This document shows, piece by piece, positions 1 to 8,498 of a stretch of DNA of 19,249 nt; within the stretch, counting starts at the first letter, position 1, and the number at the start of each line of letters is the position of its first letter. The notes beneath the pieces are model-generated. The model saw nothing but the letters and a program-made list of their open reading frames with translations. It made no database searches and had not been told where the DNA came from. The stretch lies in the NCBI GenBank assembly GCA_964563585.1, contig CAZLXG010000044.1:1-19249 (forward strand), given 5' to 3'. The position numbers and the translations under genes are program-made. The stretch comes from CAZLXG01 sp964563585 (GTDB lineage Bacteria > Bacteroidota > Bacteroidia > Flavobacteriales > Flavobacteriaceae).

Positions 1-47
1 AATACTTAGATAAAAAACGTTTCAATGTTTATTTATCGATTGTTAAA

Positions 48-78
48 CGAAGGTAGCTGAATTTTTTTACAAAGTCAA
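48..78 (-). promoter_or_regulatory. Bacteroidetes-type promoter for a gene left of the window
   Basis: On the minus strand a TTG (78-76) is followed by exactly 20 nt and then TACCTTCG (55-48). This is close to the Bacteroidetes -33/-7 consensus TTG-N19/20-TAnnTTTG. It lies just past the terminator that closes the leftward peptidase block, so it probably starts a separate leftward gene beyond position 1. One base of the -7 box differs from consensus, and no gene is visible to confirm it. Confidence 0.5.
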
Positions 79-95
79 GTACTTAAAAATCAACA

Positions 96-128
96 AAAAA
101 GCCTCTTTGTTTAACAAAGAGGCTTTTT
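96..128. terminator. Bidirectional intrinsic terminator
   Basis: A perfect hairpin has arms GCCTCTTTG (101-109) and CAAAGAGGC (115-123) around TTTAA. It is flanked by an A run at 95-100 and a T run at 124-128, so both strands end in a U tract. It lies about 60 nt past the stop of the leftward M1 peptidase and most likely ends the S8-M1 transcript. It could also stop transcription arriving from the left. Confidence 0.88.
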
Positions 129-145
129 AAAATTACTTCTCGATA

Positions 146-169
146 TAATTTCGATTATTATCGAAATTA
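146..169. repeat. Perfect 10-bp inverted repeat downstream of the M1 peptidase
   Basis: The arms TAATTTCGAT (146-155) and ATCGAAATTA (160-169) are exact reverse complements with a TATT loop. The repeat sits between the M1 stop codon and the strong terminator. It has no U tract of its own. It may be a 3' UTR hairpin that protects the mRNA end, or a protein-binding palindrome; the sequence does not decide. Confidence 0.6.
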
Positions 170-185
170 CTCGAAGAGACAATAA

Positions 186-1988
186 TTACATTTTATTATT
201 TTTTCTATCAACATCCGCCATCATTCCTTTTGGGTCAATTTGTATAGAACTTACAGGTTTTGAGGTTTTAAAAGTATAAGTTGGATACGCCCAAGCCCAA
301 TCGTTAATAATTGTTGCTGAGGTTGGTTTTTCACCACGCATCATTTGCAACGGAATATAAAAACCTTCTGTTGTTCCGTCAGCATAAGTCACCGTTAAAT
401 CTAATGGCATTGGCATTAAACCAATACGCTCTAAAGTAGCGGTATTGCCTTCAATCGATTTAACAGCATAATCAATAGTATTTGTGGTTTGAGCAAAATC
501 CATTAAATACCAATCGAGCTCTAAGCCAGAAACTTTTTCGGCAGAACGAATAATATCCATTGGTTTTGGATGCTTAAACGAAAAATCTTTAAAGTACTTT
601 TTAATAGTTGCTTTCAAATTATTGTCTCCTATTACATAACCTAATTGTGCTAAAAACACTTCACCTTTGCTATATGCTGCAATGCCATAAGCCATGTTAG
701 AATCGTATCTATCAGCATGCGTGGTTAATGGTTGTTCTTTTCCCGACTTAACAAGATAAAAATAACTCCTATACGCATTTGATGTTGGGTTTTCTTTTCC
801 AGAATCCATTATTTCATTCATTGCATAATCACTAATATAGCTAGTAAAACCCTCGTCCATCCATTCGTGTTTAGCTTCGTTGGTTGCTAATAAAAACTGA
901 AACCAAGTATGTGCCATTTCGTGGGCTGTAACACCAATTAGGCTTCCTAGTTTACGGTTACCAGTAATTAAAGTACACATAGCATATTCCATTCCGCCAT
1001 CGCCACCTTGAATTACCGAGTATTGTTTGTAAGGATATTTACCAATATGTTTGCTATAATATTGCATTAACTCAACCGTTTTTGGTTGCATTTTTTTCCA
1101 GTTTTCTAACTTGTCTTTTTCTAAAGTGCTTTTGTAATAGAAATTAAGTAAAGGACCATTAGGCACTTGCATGGTATCATGAATATAATCTGGGTCTGCT
1201 ACCCAAGTAAAATCGTGTACGTTAGGTGCTTTATAATGCAATGTTTTTTTGTTTCCGTTCGCATCAGTTTCACTTTGTAAATACCCCGTGCCACCAACAA
1301 CATAGTTTTTATCGATAGTTAATTTTAAATCAAAATCGCCCCAAACACCATGAAATTCTCTAGCTATATATGGGTCTGCATGCCAACCTTCAAAATCATA
1401 TTCTGCTAATTTAGGGTACCATTGTGTCATAGATAAAGCGACACCTTCTTTGTTGTCCCTTCCAGAACGACGAATTTGTTTAGGTACTTGTGCATTAAAC
1501 ACCATATCAAACGTTACTTTTTCTCCTGGTTGAATAGGTTTTGCTAAATCAACCTCTAAAACAGTTCCAACGGTTTCGTGCTTTAAAGCAACACCGTTTT
1601 GTTTTAAAGATGACACTTTTATATATCCAATCTCGTTAGGCTGAAGCTTGCTAATACGGTCTTTTACACGTCCATCTGGATCTGCAATAGAACGAGAGCG
1701 CACATCCATTTCACTTCCTGGCTGAAAGGCATTAAAATATAAATGATAATAAACTCTATTTAAAACATCTGGCGAATTATTAGTATACACGAGTGTTTGT
1801 TTTCCATCATATTGATGGGTATTTACATTCATGTTAATTTCCATTTTATAATCAACATGCTGTTGCCAATATTCAGTTTTCACTGTTTTTATTGTTGATG
1901 TTTTTTCTATTGAAACCCCTTCACTTTGTGTTTTACAAGATGTTAGAATTAAAGAGAAACCTAAGGTACATAAAAATAATTTTTTCAT
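186..1988 (-). CDS. M1 family metallopeptidase, predicted lipoprotein
   Basis: This is a zinc metallopeptidase of the gluzincin M1 family. The zinc site is HEMAH (residues 356-360), with the third ligand Glu379 exactly 18 residues later in WMDEGF. The substrate-recognition loop reads GGMEY (331-335), where classical aminopeptidases have GAMEN, so exopeptidase specificity may be altered. Tyr439 in AAYSKGEVF is a candidate for the catalytic tyrosine. The N-terminus is a lipoprotein signal peptide with lipobox LTSC (Cys18), placing the mature enzyme on a membrane facing the periplasm or the cell surface. The N-terminal half fits the usual M1 beta-sandwich. At 600 residues it is complete. The ATG lies 9 nt after the stop of the S8 protease gene, so the two are almost certainly co-transcribed and may share peptide scavenging or envelope protein turnover. 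The substrate is unknown. Confidence 0.92.
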   Translation of the reverse strand: MKKLFLCTLGFSLILTSCKTQSEGVSIEKTSTIKTVKTEYWQQHVDYKMEINMNVNTHQYDGKQTLVYTNNSPDVLNRVYYHLYFNAFQPGSEMDVRSRSIADPDGRVKDRISKLQPNEIGYIKVSSLKQNGVALKHETVGTVLEVDLAKPIQPGEKVTFDMVFNAQVPKQIRRSGRDNKEGVALSMTQWYPKLAEYDFEGWHADPYIAREFHGVWGDFDLKLTIDKNYVVGGTGYLQSETDANGNKKTLHYKAPNVHDFTWVADPDYIHDTMQVPNGPLLNFYYKSTLEKDKLENWKKMQPKTVELMQYYSKHIGKYPYKQYSVIQGGDGGMEYAMCTLITGNRKLGSLIGVTAHEMAHTWFQFLLATNEAKHEWMDEGFTSYISDYAMNEIMDSGKENPTSNAYRSYFYLVKSGKEQPLTTHADRYDSNMAYGIAAYSKGEVFLAQLGYVIGDNNLKATIKKYFKDFSFKHPKPMDIIRSAEKVSGLELDWYLMDFAQTTNTIDYAVKSIEGNTATLERIGLMPMPLDLTVTYADGTTEGFYIPLQMMRGEKPTSATIINDWAWAYPTYTFKTSKPVSSIQIDPKGMMADVDRKNNKM

Positions 1989-1997
1989 ATTTAAAAT

Positions 1998-3608
1998 TTA
2001 TTTTGATAATTGTTGAGCCATAATTAAGGCGTTATATGCATTTACTATTTTTCCAGATTTTGTTAAATCTGAAAATGGTTTTATATTATTTGTATCGCCA
2101 CCAACAATAACTTTAGTTTTTATTGGCAATCCAGAATCCATTAAAATTTTCTTTACTTGAGCAGCACTTAGTTTTGGGTAATAAGAACGAATTAATGCAG
2201 CAACACCAACAACCGCAGGAGCAGCCATACTTGTTCCGCCTTTAGTATCGTATTCATTTTCTGGAGTTGTTGAATATATTTTTGCTCCTGGAGCAAAAAC
2301 ATCTACATTAATTTTTCCGTAGTTTGAAAAACCAGCAACCATATTTGTTCCGTACTTTGGATCTAATGCTCCAACAGAAAGAAATGTGTTTGATACTTCT
2401 TGACCAACACCAACAGCATCATTAGGGTATACTTCTTTAGTATCTAAATTTATACCTTCATTTCCTGATGCATTAATAATTAACACGTCGTTTTGTCCTG
2501 CGTAAGCAATAGCTTCACGAACCCAATCGCTATGTGGCGAATAGTATTTACCAAAACTTGTGTTGATAATTGACGCGCCATTATCTATAGCGTATCTAAT
2601 TGCTAACGCGATATCTTTATCATATTCATCACCATTAGGGACGGCGCGAATAGACATGATTTTTACATTATTTGCAACGCCATTTACGCCTTTTCCGTTG
2701 TTTCTTTCGGCGGCTATAATACCCGCTACGTGCGTGCCGTGGCTTTCGCTTTTCTTTGCGGGTTTCACATTGCCATTACCGTAAAACTTAGTACCCATAT
2801 CATCAGGATTATCTCCTGTTACACGCCCTTTAAAGGTTTTATTTAAGTTAAAATTTAATCGGTCACTAATTTGTTCTAAACCTTCTTTTAATTCTTTTTG
2901 AAAATCGGCAACCGTTTCCATATCTAAACTATACACATATTTTGCTATTGATATAGATTGTTGAAGCGCTTGGTCTTCCGTTTCTATTGCATTTACATCG
3001 GCTTTAGTGTAGTCGGCTTTTTTTAAATGTTTTTTTAAGGCTTCATCAGCATTAGTTACTTGTTGTAATGTTTGCTCGTAATTTGTTTTATAACCTGTAT
3101 ACTTTTGGTATTCTTCAGTGTATTCTGTCTGTGCTTTTGCATAATCAGGATTGCTTGTGTCTCCGCTTGCAAGAATTCTAACAAACTCTAATTGTTCATC
3201 ATAACCATCACCTAAAAAATTCCAACCATGAATATCATCAACGTAACCATTTTTATCATCGTCTTTTCCGTTGTTTTTAATCTCTTTTTTGTTCGTCCAA
3301 ATCACACCATCTAAATCTTCGTGGTCAATATCAATACCAGAATCTATAACAGCTACAATAACTGTTTTTCCTCTTTTATTTTTGATGATTTCAGCGTAAG
3401 CTTTATCAACACTCATTCCTGGAATGGTGTCTTTAACCAAATCTAAGTGTCCCCAATTATGTTTTTCTTTTTCGGTTAAATCCGCAACTTTTAAAGGCGT
3501 ATTATCAATATTTTCCACAGGTGTAGACAAAATATCTCCTGTACTACCACAGCTCGAAATGATTAACGCCACAAAAGTAGATAGTAATAATGATTTAATT
3601 GTTTTCAT
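1998..3608 (-). CDS. Subtilisin-like S8 serine protease, predicted lipoprotein
   Basis: A subtilase with all three catalytic residues visible. Numbered from the ATG at 3608 they are Asp89 in VAVIDSGID, His290 in SHGTHVAG and Ser460 in GGTSMAAP, with the oxyanion Asn383 in ASGNEG. That start is preferred over an in-frame ATG at 3638 because it puts a clean signal peptide with lipobox ISSC (Cys20) at the N-terminus; the upstream 10 residues are polar and add nothing. The protein is an exported lipoprotein of 536 residues. It carries an insertion of about 150 residues between the Asp and His motifs (roughly 135-285), rich in Glu, Lys and Gln and probably helical. I recall similar insertions in Bacteroidetes subtilases. 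The first gene of a two-gene unit with the M1 peptidase, and the likely endopeptidase partner of it. No clear promoter was found upstream; it may read through from the MBL gene 80 nt away. Confidence 0.93.
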   Translation of the reverse strand: MKTIKSLLLSTFVALIISSCGSTGDILSTPVENIDNTPLKVADLTEKEKHNWGHLDLVKDTIPGMSVDKAYAEIIKNKRGKTVIVAVIDSGIDIDHEDLDGVIWTNKKEIKNNGKDDDKNGYVDDIHGWNFLGDGYDEQLEFVRILASGDTSNPDYAKAQTEYTEEYQKYTGYKTNYEQTLQQVTNADEALKKHLKKADYTKADVNAIETEDQALQQSISIAKYVYSLDMETVADFQKELKEGLEQISDRLNFNLNKTFKGRVTGDNPDDMGTKFYGNGNVKPAKKSESHGTHVAGIIAAERNNGKGVNGVANNVKIMSIRAVPNGDEYDKDIALAIRYAIDNGASIINTSFGKYYSPHSDWVREAIAYAGQNDVLIINASGNEGINLDTKEVYPNDAVGVGQEVSNTFLSVGALDPKYGTNMVAGFSNYGKINVDVFAPGAKIYSTTPENEYDTKGGTSMAAPAVVGVAALIRSYYPKLSAAQVKKILMDSGLPIKTKVIVGGDTNNIKPFSDLTKSGKIVNAYNALIMAQQLSK

Positions 3609-3688
3609 TTTTTCATTTTTTTTAATAGTAATTGGCATTAGTATAATTTTTAGGGCAATTATTTAAGAATTTTTTTTATGTAAATGTG

Positions 3689-4549
3689 TTAATTAAATAT
3701 ATCGTTGGTTGTGTAAATGTTTTTTAATCGTACGCCTTTTTCTGTTCGTTTAACGGTAATAATTTCGTTATGTGCATCGTGTTCTAAAAATAAATAATAG
3801 TTTTCATCTGCAGCGGTATTAAGAAATTTTTCTTTTTCGGGTAAAGACAAAAGTGGTCTTGTGTCGTAACCTGTTACATAAGGAATTGGTAAATGCCCAA
3901 CGGTTGGCAATAAATCTGCCATGAAACAAATCGTTTTTCCTTTGTAATTTATCATCGGAATCATTTGTTTTTCGGTGTGTCCGTCAGCAAAAAAAACATC
4001 AAAACCAAGTTCAGAATTTTTAAGCGTATCTCCATTAGGAATGGATGTAAATTTAAGTTGACCACTTTCTTCCATAGGAAGAATGTTTTCCTTTAAAAAA
4101 GAGGCTTTTTCACGATTATTGGGTTCGGTTGCCCATTGCCAATGATTTTTATTACTCCAAAAATGTGCGTTTTTAAAAGCAGTTTCGTAACCTGTTTTGT
4201 CTTTATTCCATTGAATGCTTCCTCCGCAATGGTCAAAATGAAGATGTGTCATAAACACATCGGTAACATCATTGCGACTAAAACCAGCCGCTTTTAGCGA
4301 ACCATCTAAAGTAAAATCACCCCATTGATGATAATACCCAAAAAATCTTGACGATTGTTTGTTGCCCATACCATTATCGATTAAAATTAAGCGATTACCC
4401 TCTTCAATAAGTAAACAACGTGCTGTAAGGTCAATCATGTTGTTAGCATCGGCAGGATTGGTTCTTTGCCATAATAATTTTGGCACAACACCAAACATAG
4501 CACCACCATCTAACTTAAAATTACCTGCGTTTATTGGATATAAATTCAT
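3689..4549 (-). CDS. MBL-fold metallohydrolase
   Basis: A cytoplasmic metallo-beta-lactamase-fold hydrolase of 286 residues with no signal peptide. The dinuclear zinc site is readable: THLHFDHCGG supplies His102, His104, Asp106 and His107, His191 comes from DGHTEKQ, Asp212 from MADLLPT and His257 from EHDAH. The overall layout resembles the lactonase-like (AiiA/AttM) and general hydrolase branch of the superfamily. The specific substrate cannot be read from sequence, so a quorum-quenching role should not be assumed. It lies 54 nt downstream of the leftward antiporter gene and 80 nt upstream of the S8 protease gene, all on the same strand, so a long leftward transcript is possible. ATG start, length normal for the family. 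Confidence 0.9.
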   Translation of the reverse strand: MNLYPINAGNFKLDGGAMFGVVPKLLWQRTNPADANNMIDLTARCLLIEEGNRLILIDNGMGNKQSSRFFGYYHQWGDFTLDGSLKAAGFSRNDVTDVFMTHLHFDHCGGSIQWNKDKTGYETAFKNAHFWSNKNHWQWATEPNNREKASFLKENILPMEESGQLKFTSIPNGDTLKNSELGFDVFFADGHTEKQMIPMINYKGKTICFMADLLPTVGHLPIPYVTGYDTRPLLSLPEKEKFLNTAADENYYLFLEHDAHNEIITVKRTEKGVRLKNIYTTNDIFN

Positions 4550-4603
4550 AAGGCTATAAAATTAAGAAAATAGCAACAATAACGTAATATTCTTAGGAAT
4601 TTA

Positions 4604-6523
4604 TTATGATTCTAATTTAAAGCGAACGTTTTCTACGCTTTCTATAGTTCCCACTAAGGTTACAACGTCTCCAATACGTAATCGGGTAAACCCATGAGAA
4701 ATAATAACTTGCCCTTTACGCATAACTGAAAGTACAATTACATCTGTTGGGAAACGTAAATCTCTTAATGTCATACCATGAATGTCTTCATTTCTTATTT
4801 CAACATCAATAGAATCTTGTGTTTTATCTAAGCCTAATAAGATAGAGGTTGCGTTTGGAGAGCGTACAAAATGATCAAGCAAACTAACCATTGCTAATGA
4901 CGGATTTATAATTCGAACACCTAATTCTTCAAACTTTTCCAAAAATGTTTTTGAACCATTATAGCGTACAATTATATCTTTAGTGCCAATATGTTCGTAA
5001 ATTAATTCAGAAATTTTATAGTTGTCGTTATCGGATAATAAACAGACAATAACATCTGCATTTTCAAGCGAAAGTTTTTCGAAAGAATTTAGAGAAATAT
5101 CATTAACGGAAATTATTTCAAGGTCTGAATTACTTTTATCAAACTCTTCAGTCATTGAAATTATTTTCGGCACCCAATTATGTTGTTTTAATTCTGTAGC
5201 TAATGCAATAGATTGGTTTTCTAAGCCAAAAATAACAGCATCTTTTACACCATCATAATTTGGAGTTTTATGTTTTAAATGGCTTTCTCCAACAATATTA
5301 AGAGATAATTTAAAAAGAGGAGGACCAATAAGTTGATTGATAACTATTATAGCTACAATTATGGTTTGAAACTCATAACCCCATTCAGGAAATTCGGCAG
5401 CAATCAACGTGGTTAAACCTAAAGCAACTCCAGCTTGAGTTACGTAAGGCATCCAAGAAATAAATAAATATTTTTTATCATCTTTTGCCGCAACAACACC
5501 AAAAATTCCACCCAAAACCATGGTTAATAAACGAAGCCCAAAAAGCGCTAACGCAATCCAGAAAACTTCTACTAGTGTTTGTAATGACAATGAAGCTCCT
5601 GTAAGCGTAAAAAACACAATGTAAATTATTGGGCTAATTTCTTCAAGAAGTTCAATAAATTCAATTCTATTTTTATTATAATTTGTAATGTAAAAACTAC
5701 CAATAATACAAATTAGTAAGGGTTCTAAAATAATTTCATGATGAAATATGGATTCGGTATTTGCTTTCACAAAAGCAGCAAATAAATATACACCAAAACC
5801 TAGCATTGTAATTATTACAGCTTTAACATTTTTGTTGATTTTAAATGATAAAGGAATTTGTAGAATCTTACCTAATAAAATCCCTAAAGCAAAAGATAAT
5901 ACCAATTCTACTACTAAAAATAGCAAAAAAGAAAACCCTAATGCTTCATTATTAATAATAGCTTTAGCAATAGAAAAACAAATAGCAAATAGAATAATTA
6001 CTAACACATCTTTTACAACAGTAACTCCCATTGCTGTTTTTGTAAAAGGGCCATTGGCGCGCATTTCATTTATAACAGCAATAGCCGAAGAAGGCGAGCG
6101 CGCGACAAAAATAACACCAAATAACACTGCAATAATCAGCTTTACATTAGATGACAAATCTGCCATAAAAGGGATGTATGAAGCACCATAATAAATAACA
6201 ACAGTACTTAACACAAAGGTTATTATCAACTGTCCAATCGTCATCCATTTAATACTACTAATTCTACTTCTAAGTTCTTTTAAGTATAATTCTGAACCAG
6301 CAGAAAACGCAATAATAGCCAATGCGATATCATTTAGAAAATTTAGTTTTGGAAGTGATTCCGAAGGAATAAATTTTAAAATTGAAGACCCAGCAATAAT
6401 TCCAGTTATTATTAAACCTGTAATTAAAGGAAAATGTATTTTTTGAAAAACCTTAGAAATCTGAAACCCAGCAATTGCAACAATAGTGAAGCCAATTAAA
6501 AGTATAAGAAACTGAATATCCAT
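4604..6523 (-). CDS. CPA2-like cation:proton antiporter with C-terminal TrkA/RCK domains
   Basis: An inner-membrane monovalent cation/H+ antiporter of 639 residues. About a dozen hydrophobic helices fill residues 1-410. ARSPSSAIAV (141-150) and VVKDVLVI (169-176, with membrane Asp172) mark the unwound-helix and proton-binding region of CPA antiporters; here the pair before the Asp is Lys-Asp, not the usual Asn-Asp or Asp-Asp. A cytosolic TrkA-N-like Rossmann region follows at about 425-545, with a degenerate nucleotide loop (VIFGLENQS). A TrkA-C module is at about 570-637. The RCK tail implies gating by a nucleotide or other ligand. Ion specificity (Na+ or K+) is not decided. The gene has its own promoter at 6550-6580, ends with tandem TAA stops, and is divergent from a second antiporter of a different branch. 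Confidence 0.9.
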   Translation of the reverse strand: MDIQFLILLIGFTIVAIAGFQISKVFQKIHFPLITGLIITGIIAGSSILKFIPSESLPKLNFLNDIALAIIAFSAGSELYLKELRSRISSIKWMTIGQLIITFVLSTVVIYYGASYIPFMADLSSNVKLIIAVLFGVIFVARSPSSAIAVINEMRANGPFTKTAMGVTVVKDVLVIILFAICFSIAKAIINNEALGFSFLLFLVVELVLSFALGILLGKILQIPLSFKINKNVKAVIITMLGFGVYLFAAFVKANTESIFHHEIILEPLLICIIGSFYITNYNKNRIEFIELLEEISPIIYIVFFTLTGASLSLQTLVEVFWIALALFGLRLLTMVLGGIFGVVAAKDDKKYLFISWMPYVTQAGVALGLTTLIAAEFPEWGYEFQTIIVAIIVINQLIGPPLFKLSLNIVGESHLKHKTPNYDGVKDAVIFGLENQSIALATELKQHNWVPKIISMTEEFDKSNSDLEIISVNDISLNSFEKLSLENADVIVCLLSDNDNYKISELIYEHIGTKDIIVRYNGSKTFLEKFEELGVRIINPSLAMVSLLDHFVRSPNATSILLGLDKTQDSIDVEIRNEDIHGMTLRDLRFPTDVIVLSVMRKGQVIISHGFTRLRIGDVVTLVGTIESVENVRFKLES

Positions 6524-6549
6524 TTATTTTATTAGGGTTAAAAAAGGTT

Positions 6550-6580
6550 TAAATATATAAAACCATATACGAAAGCACAA
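6550..6580 (-). promoter_or_regulatory. Promoter of the leftward antiporter gene
   Basis: On the minus strand TTG (6580-6578) is followed by exactly 20 nt and TATATTTA (6557-6550), a near-consensus Bacteroidetes -33/-7 pair. Transcription would begin around 6543, giving a leader of roughly 20 nt before the ATG at 6523. In the rest of this divergent spacer, a rightward -7-like TAATTTTA at 6645-6652 could serve the opposite antiporter gene, but it has no matching TTG. Confidence 0.6.
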
Positions 6581-6667
6581 GACAAACTATAATAAAGAAA
6601 AACTTTTTGTATTATATTTAGCAATGAAAACAAGCAATAATTAGTAATTTTAGCTCAAAAGGAAACA

Positions 6668-8494
6668 ATGTTAGAATTAGCAGGCATTATTATTTTAGGC
6701 ATATTAGCACAATGGGTAGCGTGGAAATTTAAAATACCAGCTATTTTACCATTAATTCTTATTGGGCTTTTTGTAGGCCCAATAGCCGCTGAATTTTTAT
6801 CGGAAGACGGCACAAAATGGATTGAACCTATTTGGAATGAAAAAGAAGGCTTGTTCCCAGGAGAAAGTCTGTTTTATTTTGTGTCACTATCTATTAGTAT
6901 TATTTTGTTTGAAGGCGGATTAACATTAAAAATGAGTGAAATTAAAAATGTAGGACCCGTTATTACAAAACTAATTACGCTTGGGTCGTTAGTTACGTTT
7001 TTTGCTGCTGCTTTGGCTGTACACTATATATTTAATTTAAGTTGGGAAATATCGTTTTTATTCTCGGGCTTAATTATTGTTACAGGCCCAACTGTTATCA
7101 CACCTATTTTAAGAAATATTCCATTAAAAAAAGACGTGTCTGCGGTTTTAAAATGGGAAGGCATTTTAATTGACCCTATTGGCGCTTTAGTTGCCGTATT
7201 AGTTTTTGAGTTTATTAGTGTTGAAGGTGGTGGCGAGTTTACTAAAACTGCCTTAATTGAATTTGGTAAAATTGTATTATTCGGAGCAACATTTGGATTT
7301 ACGTTTGCGCATGCCCTTAATTTTATTATTAATAAAAAATGGGTGCCGCACTACTTGTTAAATGTATTTGCTTTAGCATCTGTATTGGGTGTTTTTGTGC
7401 TTTCAGATGGTTTTGCTCATGAATCGGGTTTGTTAGCAGTAGTGGTTATGGGAATGGTTTTAGGGAATTCTAATTCACCATACTTAAAGGAGTTACTCTA
7501 TTTTAAAGAATCGTTAAGTGTGTTGCTAATATCTATATTATTTATTTTGCTTTCTGCGAATATTAATATGGAGGATTTATATCTCATTTATAATTGGAAA
7601 ACAGCACTTTTATTTTCAATAGTTGTTTTTATAATTCGCCCCATAGGTGTGTTTTTAAGCACACATAAATCAAGTTTAAATTTAAATGAAAAACTATTTA
7701 TTAGTTGGGTTGGTCCGCGTGGAATTGTTGCCGCTGGTATTGCCTCTTTATTTGGATTAAAACTAGCAAAAAGCAATGTAGTAGGCGCAGAATATATTAC
7801 ACCTTTGGTTTTTATGATAGTGCTTGGTACGGTTTTATTAAACGCTACCACAGCCCGATTTTTTGCCAAAATGGTAGGTGTATTTTTAAAAAAATCGGAA
7901 GGTATTTTAATTGTTGGCGCATCACAAGTGTCGCGTTTAATGGGTCTTTATTTAGAAAAAAACGGTAGGCATGTTGTGTTGATTGATAGCAACCAAACCA
8001 ATATAAAAATAGCAACAGAACTGGGTCTTGAAGCTATTAATACAGATATTTATTCTGAAACGTTAATGGATAATATAGAACTTAATGATGTTGGATTTTT
8101 AATGGCATTAACAGGAAGTTCGGATATTAATAAATATGCCATAAATAAATTTAGCGAGCAATTTGGTGAAAATGGGTCGTTTAGATTAATTACCGTTGAA
8201 GAAATGCAAGACCCAACAAATAACCCCAAAGAAGGTTTGTTTTCGCACACAGATGATTTTATTCAACTTACAGAAGTCGCAAGAAAACATCCTAAAATTC
8301 ATGAAATAGAGTTGAATGATAGAGCACACTACGAGAGTTTAATTCAAATAACCAATAACGATGAAGATATAATTCCTCTATTCATAAAAGATAATAAAGG
8401 TGTTTTAGAAATTATTTCGTCTTACAATAAGGCTATTGATAATATTGAAAAAGGTTTCCGGTTTGTTTATCTCGGGAAGCTTTTAAAAGTATAA
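6668..8494 (+). CDS. CPA1/NhaP-like cation:proton antiporter with C-terminal TrkA-N/RCK domain
   Basis: An inner-membrane Na+(K+)/H+ antiporter of 608 residues. CPA1 signatures are present: LFEGGLTL (80-87), VTGPTVITPI (138-147), EGILIDPIGA (164-173, with the ion-binding Asp169) and SWVGPRGIVA (346-355). About 12 to 13 membrane helices end near residue 405. A TrkA-N nucleotide-binding domain follows, starting GILIVGASQVSRLMG (412-426), with acidic residue Asp440 after the second strand (VVLIDSN) as expected for NAD(H)-type binding. The last 60 residues are a soluble tail I do not recognise. The gene is divergent from the CPA2-like antiporter, so the two may share regulation in pH or salt homeostasis. 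It is convergent with lepA, with a transposase remnant starting 5 nt after its stop. Confidence 0.92.
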   Translation: MLELAGIIILGILAQWVAWKFKIPAILPLILIGLFVGPIAAEFLSEDGTKWIEPIWNEKEGLFPGESLFYFVSLSISIILFEGGLTLKMSEIKNVGPVITKLITLGSLVTFFAAALAVHYIFNLSWEISFLFSGLIIVTGPTVITPILRNIPLKKDVSAVLKWEGILIDPIGALVAVLVFEFISVEGGGEFTKTALIEFGKIVLFGATFGFTFAHALNFIINKKWVPHYLLNVFALASVLGVFVLSDGFAHESGLLAVVVMGMVLGNSNSPYLKELLYFKESLSVLLISILFILLSANINMEDLYLIYNWKTALLFSIVVFIIRPIGVFLSTHKSSLNLNEKLFISWVGPRGIVAAGIASLFGLKLAKSNVVGAEYITPLVFMIVLGTVLLNATTARFFAKMVGVFLKKSEGILIVGASQVSRLMGLYLEKNGRHVVLIDSNQTNIKIATELGLEAINTDIYSETLMDNIELNDVGFLMALTGSSDINKYAINKFSEQFGENGSFRLITVEEMQDPTNNPKEGLFSHTDDFIQLTEVARKHPKIHEIELNDRAHYESLIQITNNDEDIIPLFIKDNKGVLEIISSYNKAIDNIEKGFRFVYLGKLLKV

Positions 8495-8498
8495 GTTT

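Noticed and set aside
3..56. Open frame on the plus strand ending in TAG at 54-56, possibly the tail of a gene entering from the left
   Set aside because: Only 17 codons, no family recognised, and the same bases carry a well-spaced leftward promoter. The two readings cannot both be confirmed, and the promoter is the better supported.
3609..3638. Ten extra N-terminal residues of the S8 protease from an upstream ATG
   Set aside because: They precede a complete lipoprotein signal peptide and would push it inward; the second ATG at 3608 gives a standard signal.
3689..4549. Quorum-quenching lactonase role for the MBL protein
   Set aside because: The metal-binding motif is shared by many MBL hydrolases, and nothing in the sequence or neighbours points to acyl-homoserine lactones.
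5748..6191. 147-codon open frame on the plus strand inside the leftward antiporter gene
   Set aside because: It is antisense to membrane helices of a recognised protein and has low-complexity content typical of a shadow frame. The same holds for other open frames opposite S8, MBL, lepA, PD40, dus and the permease.
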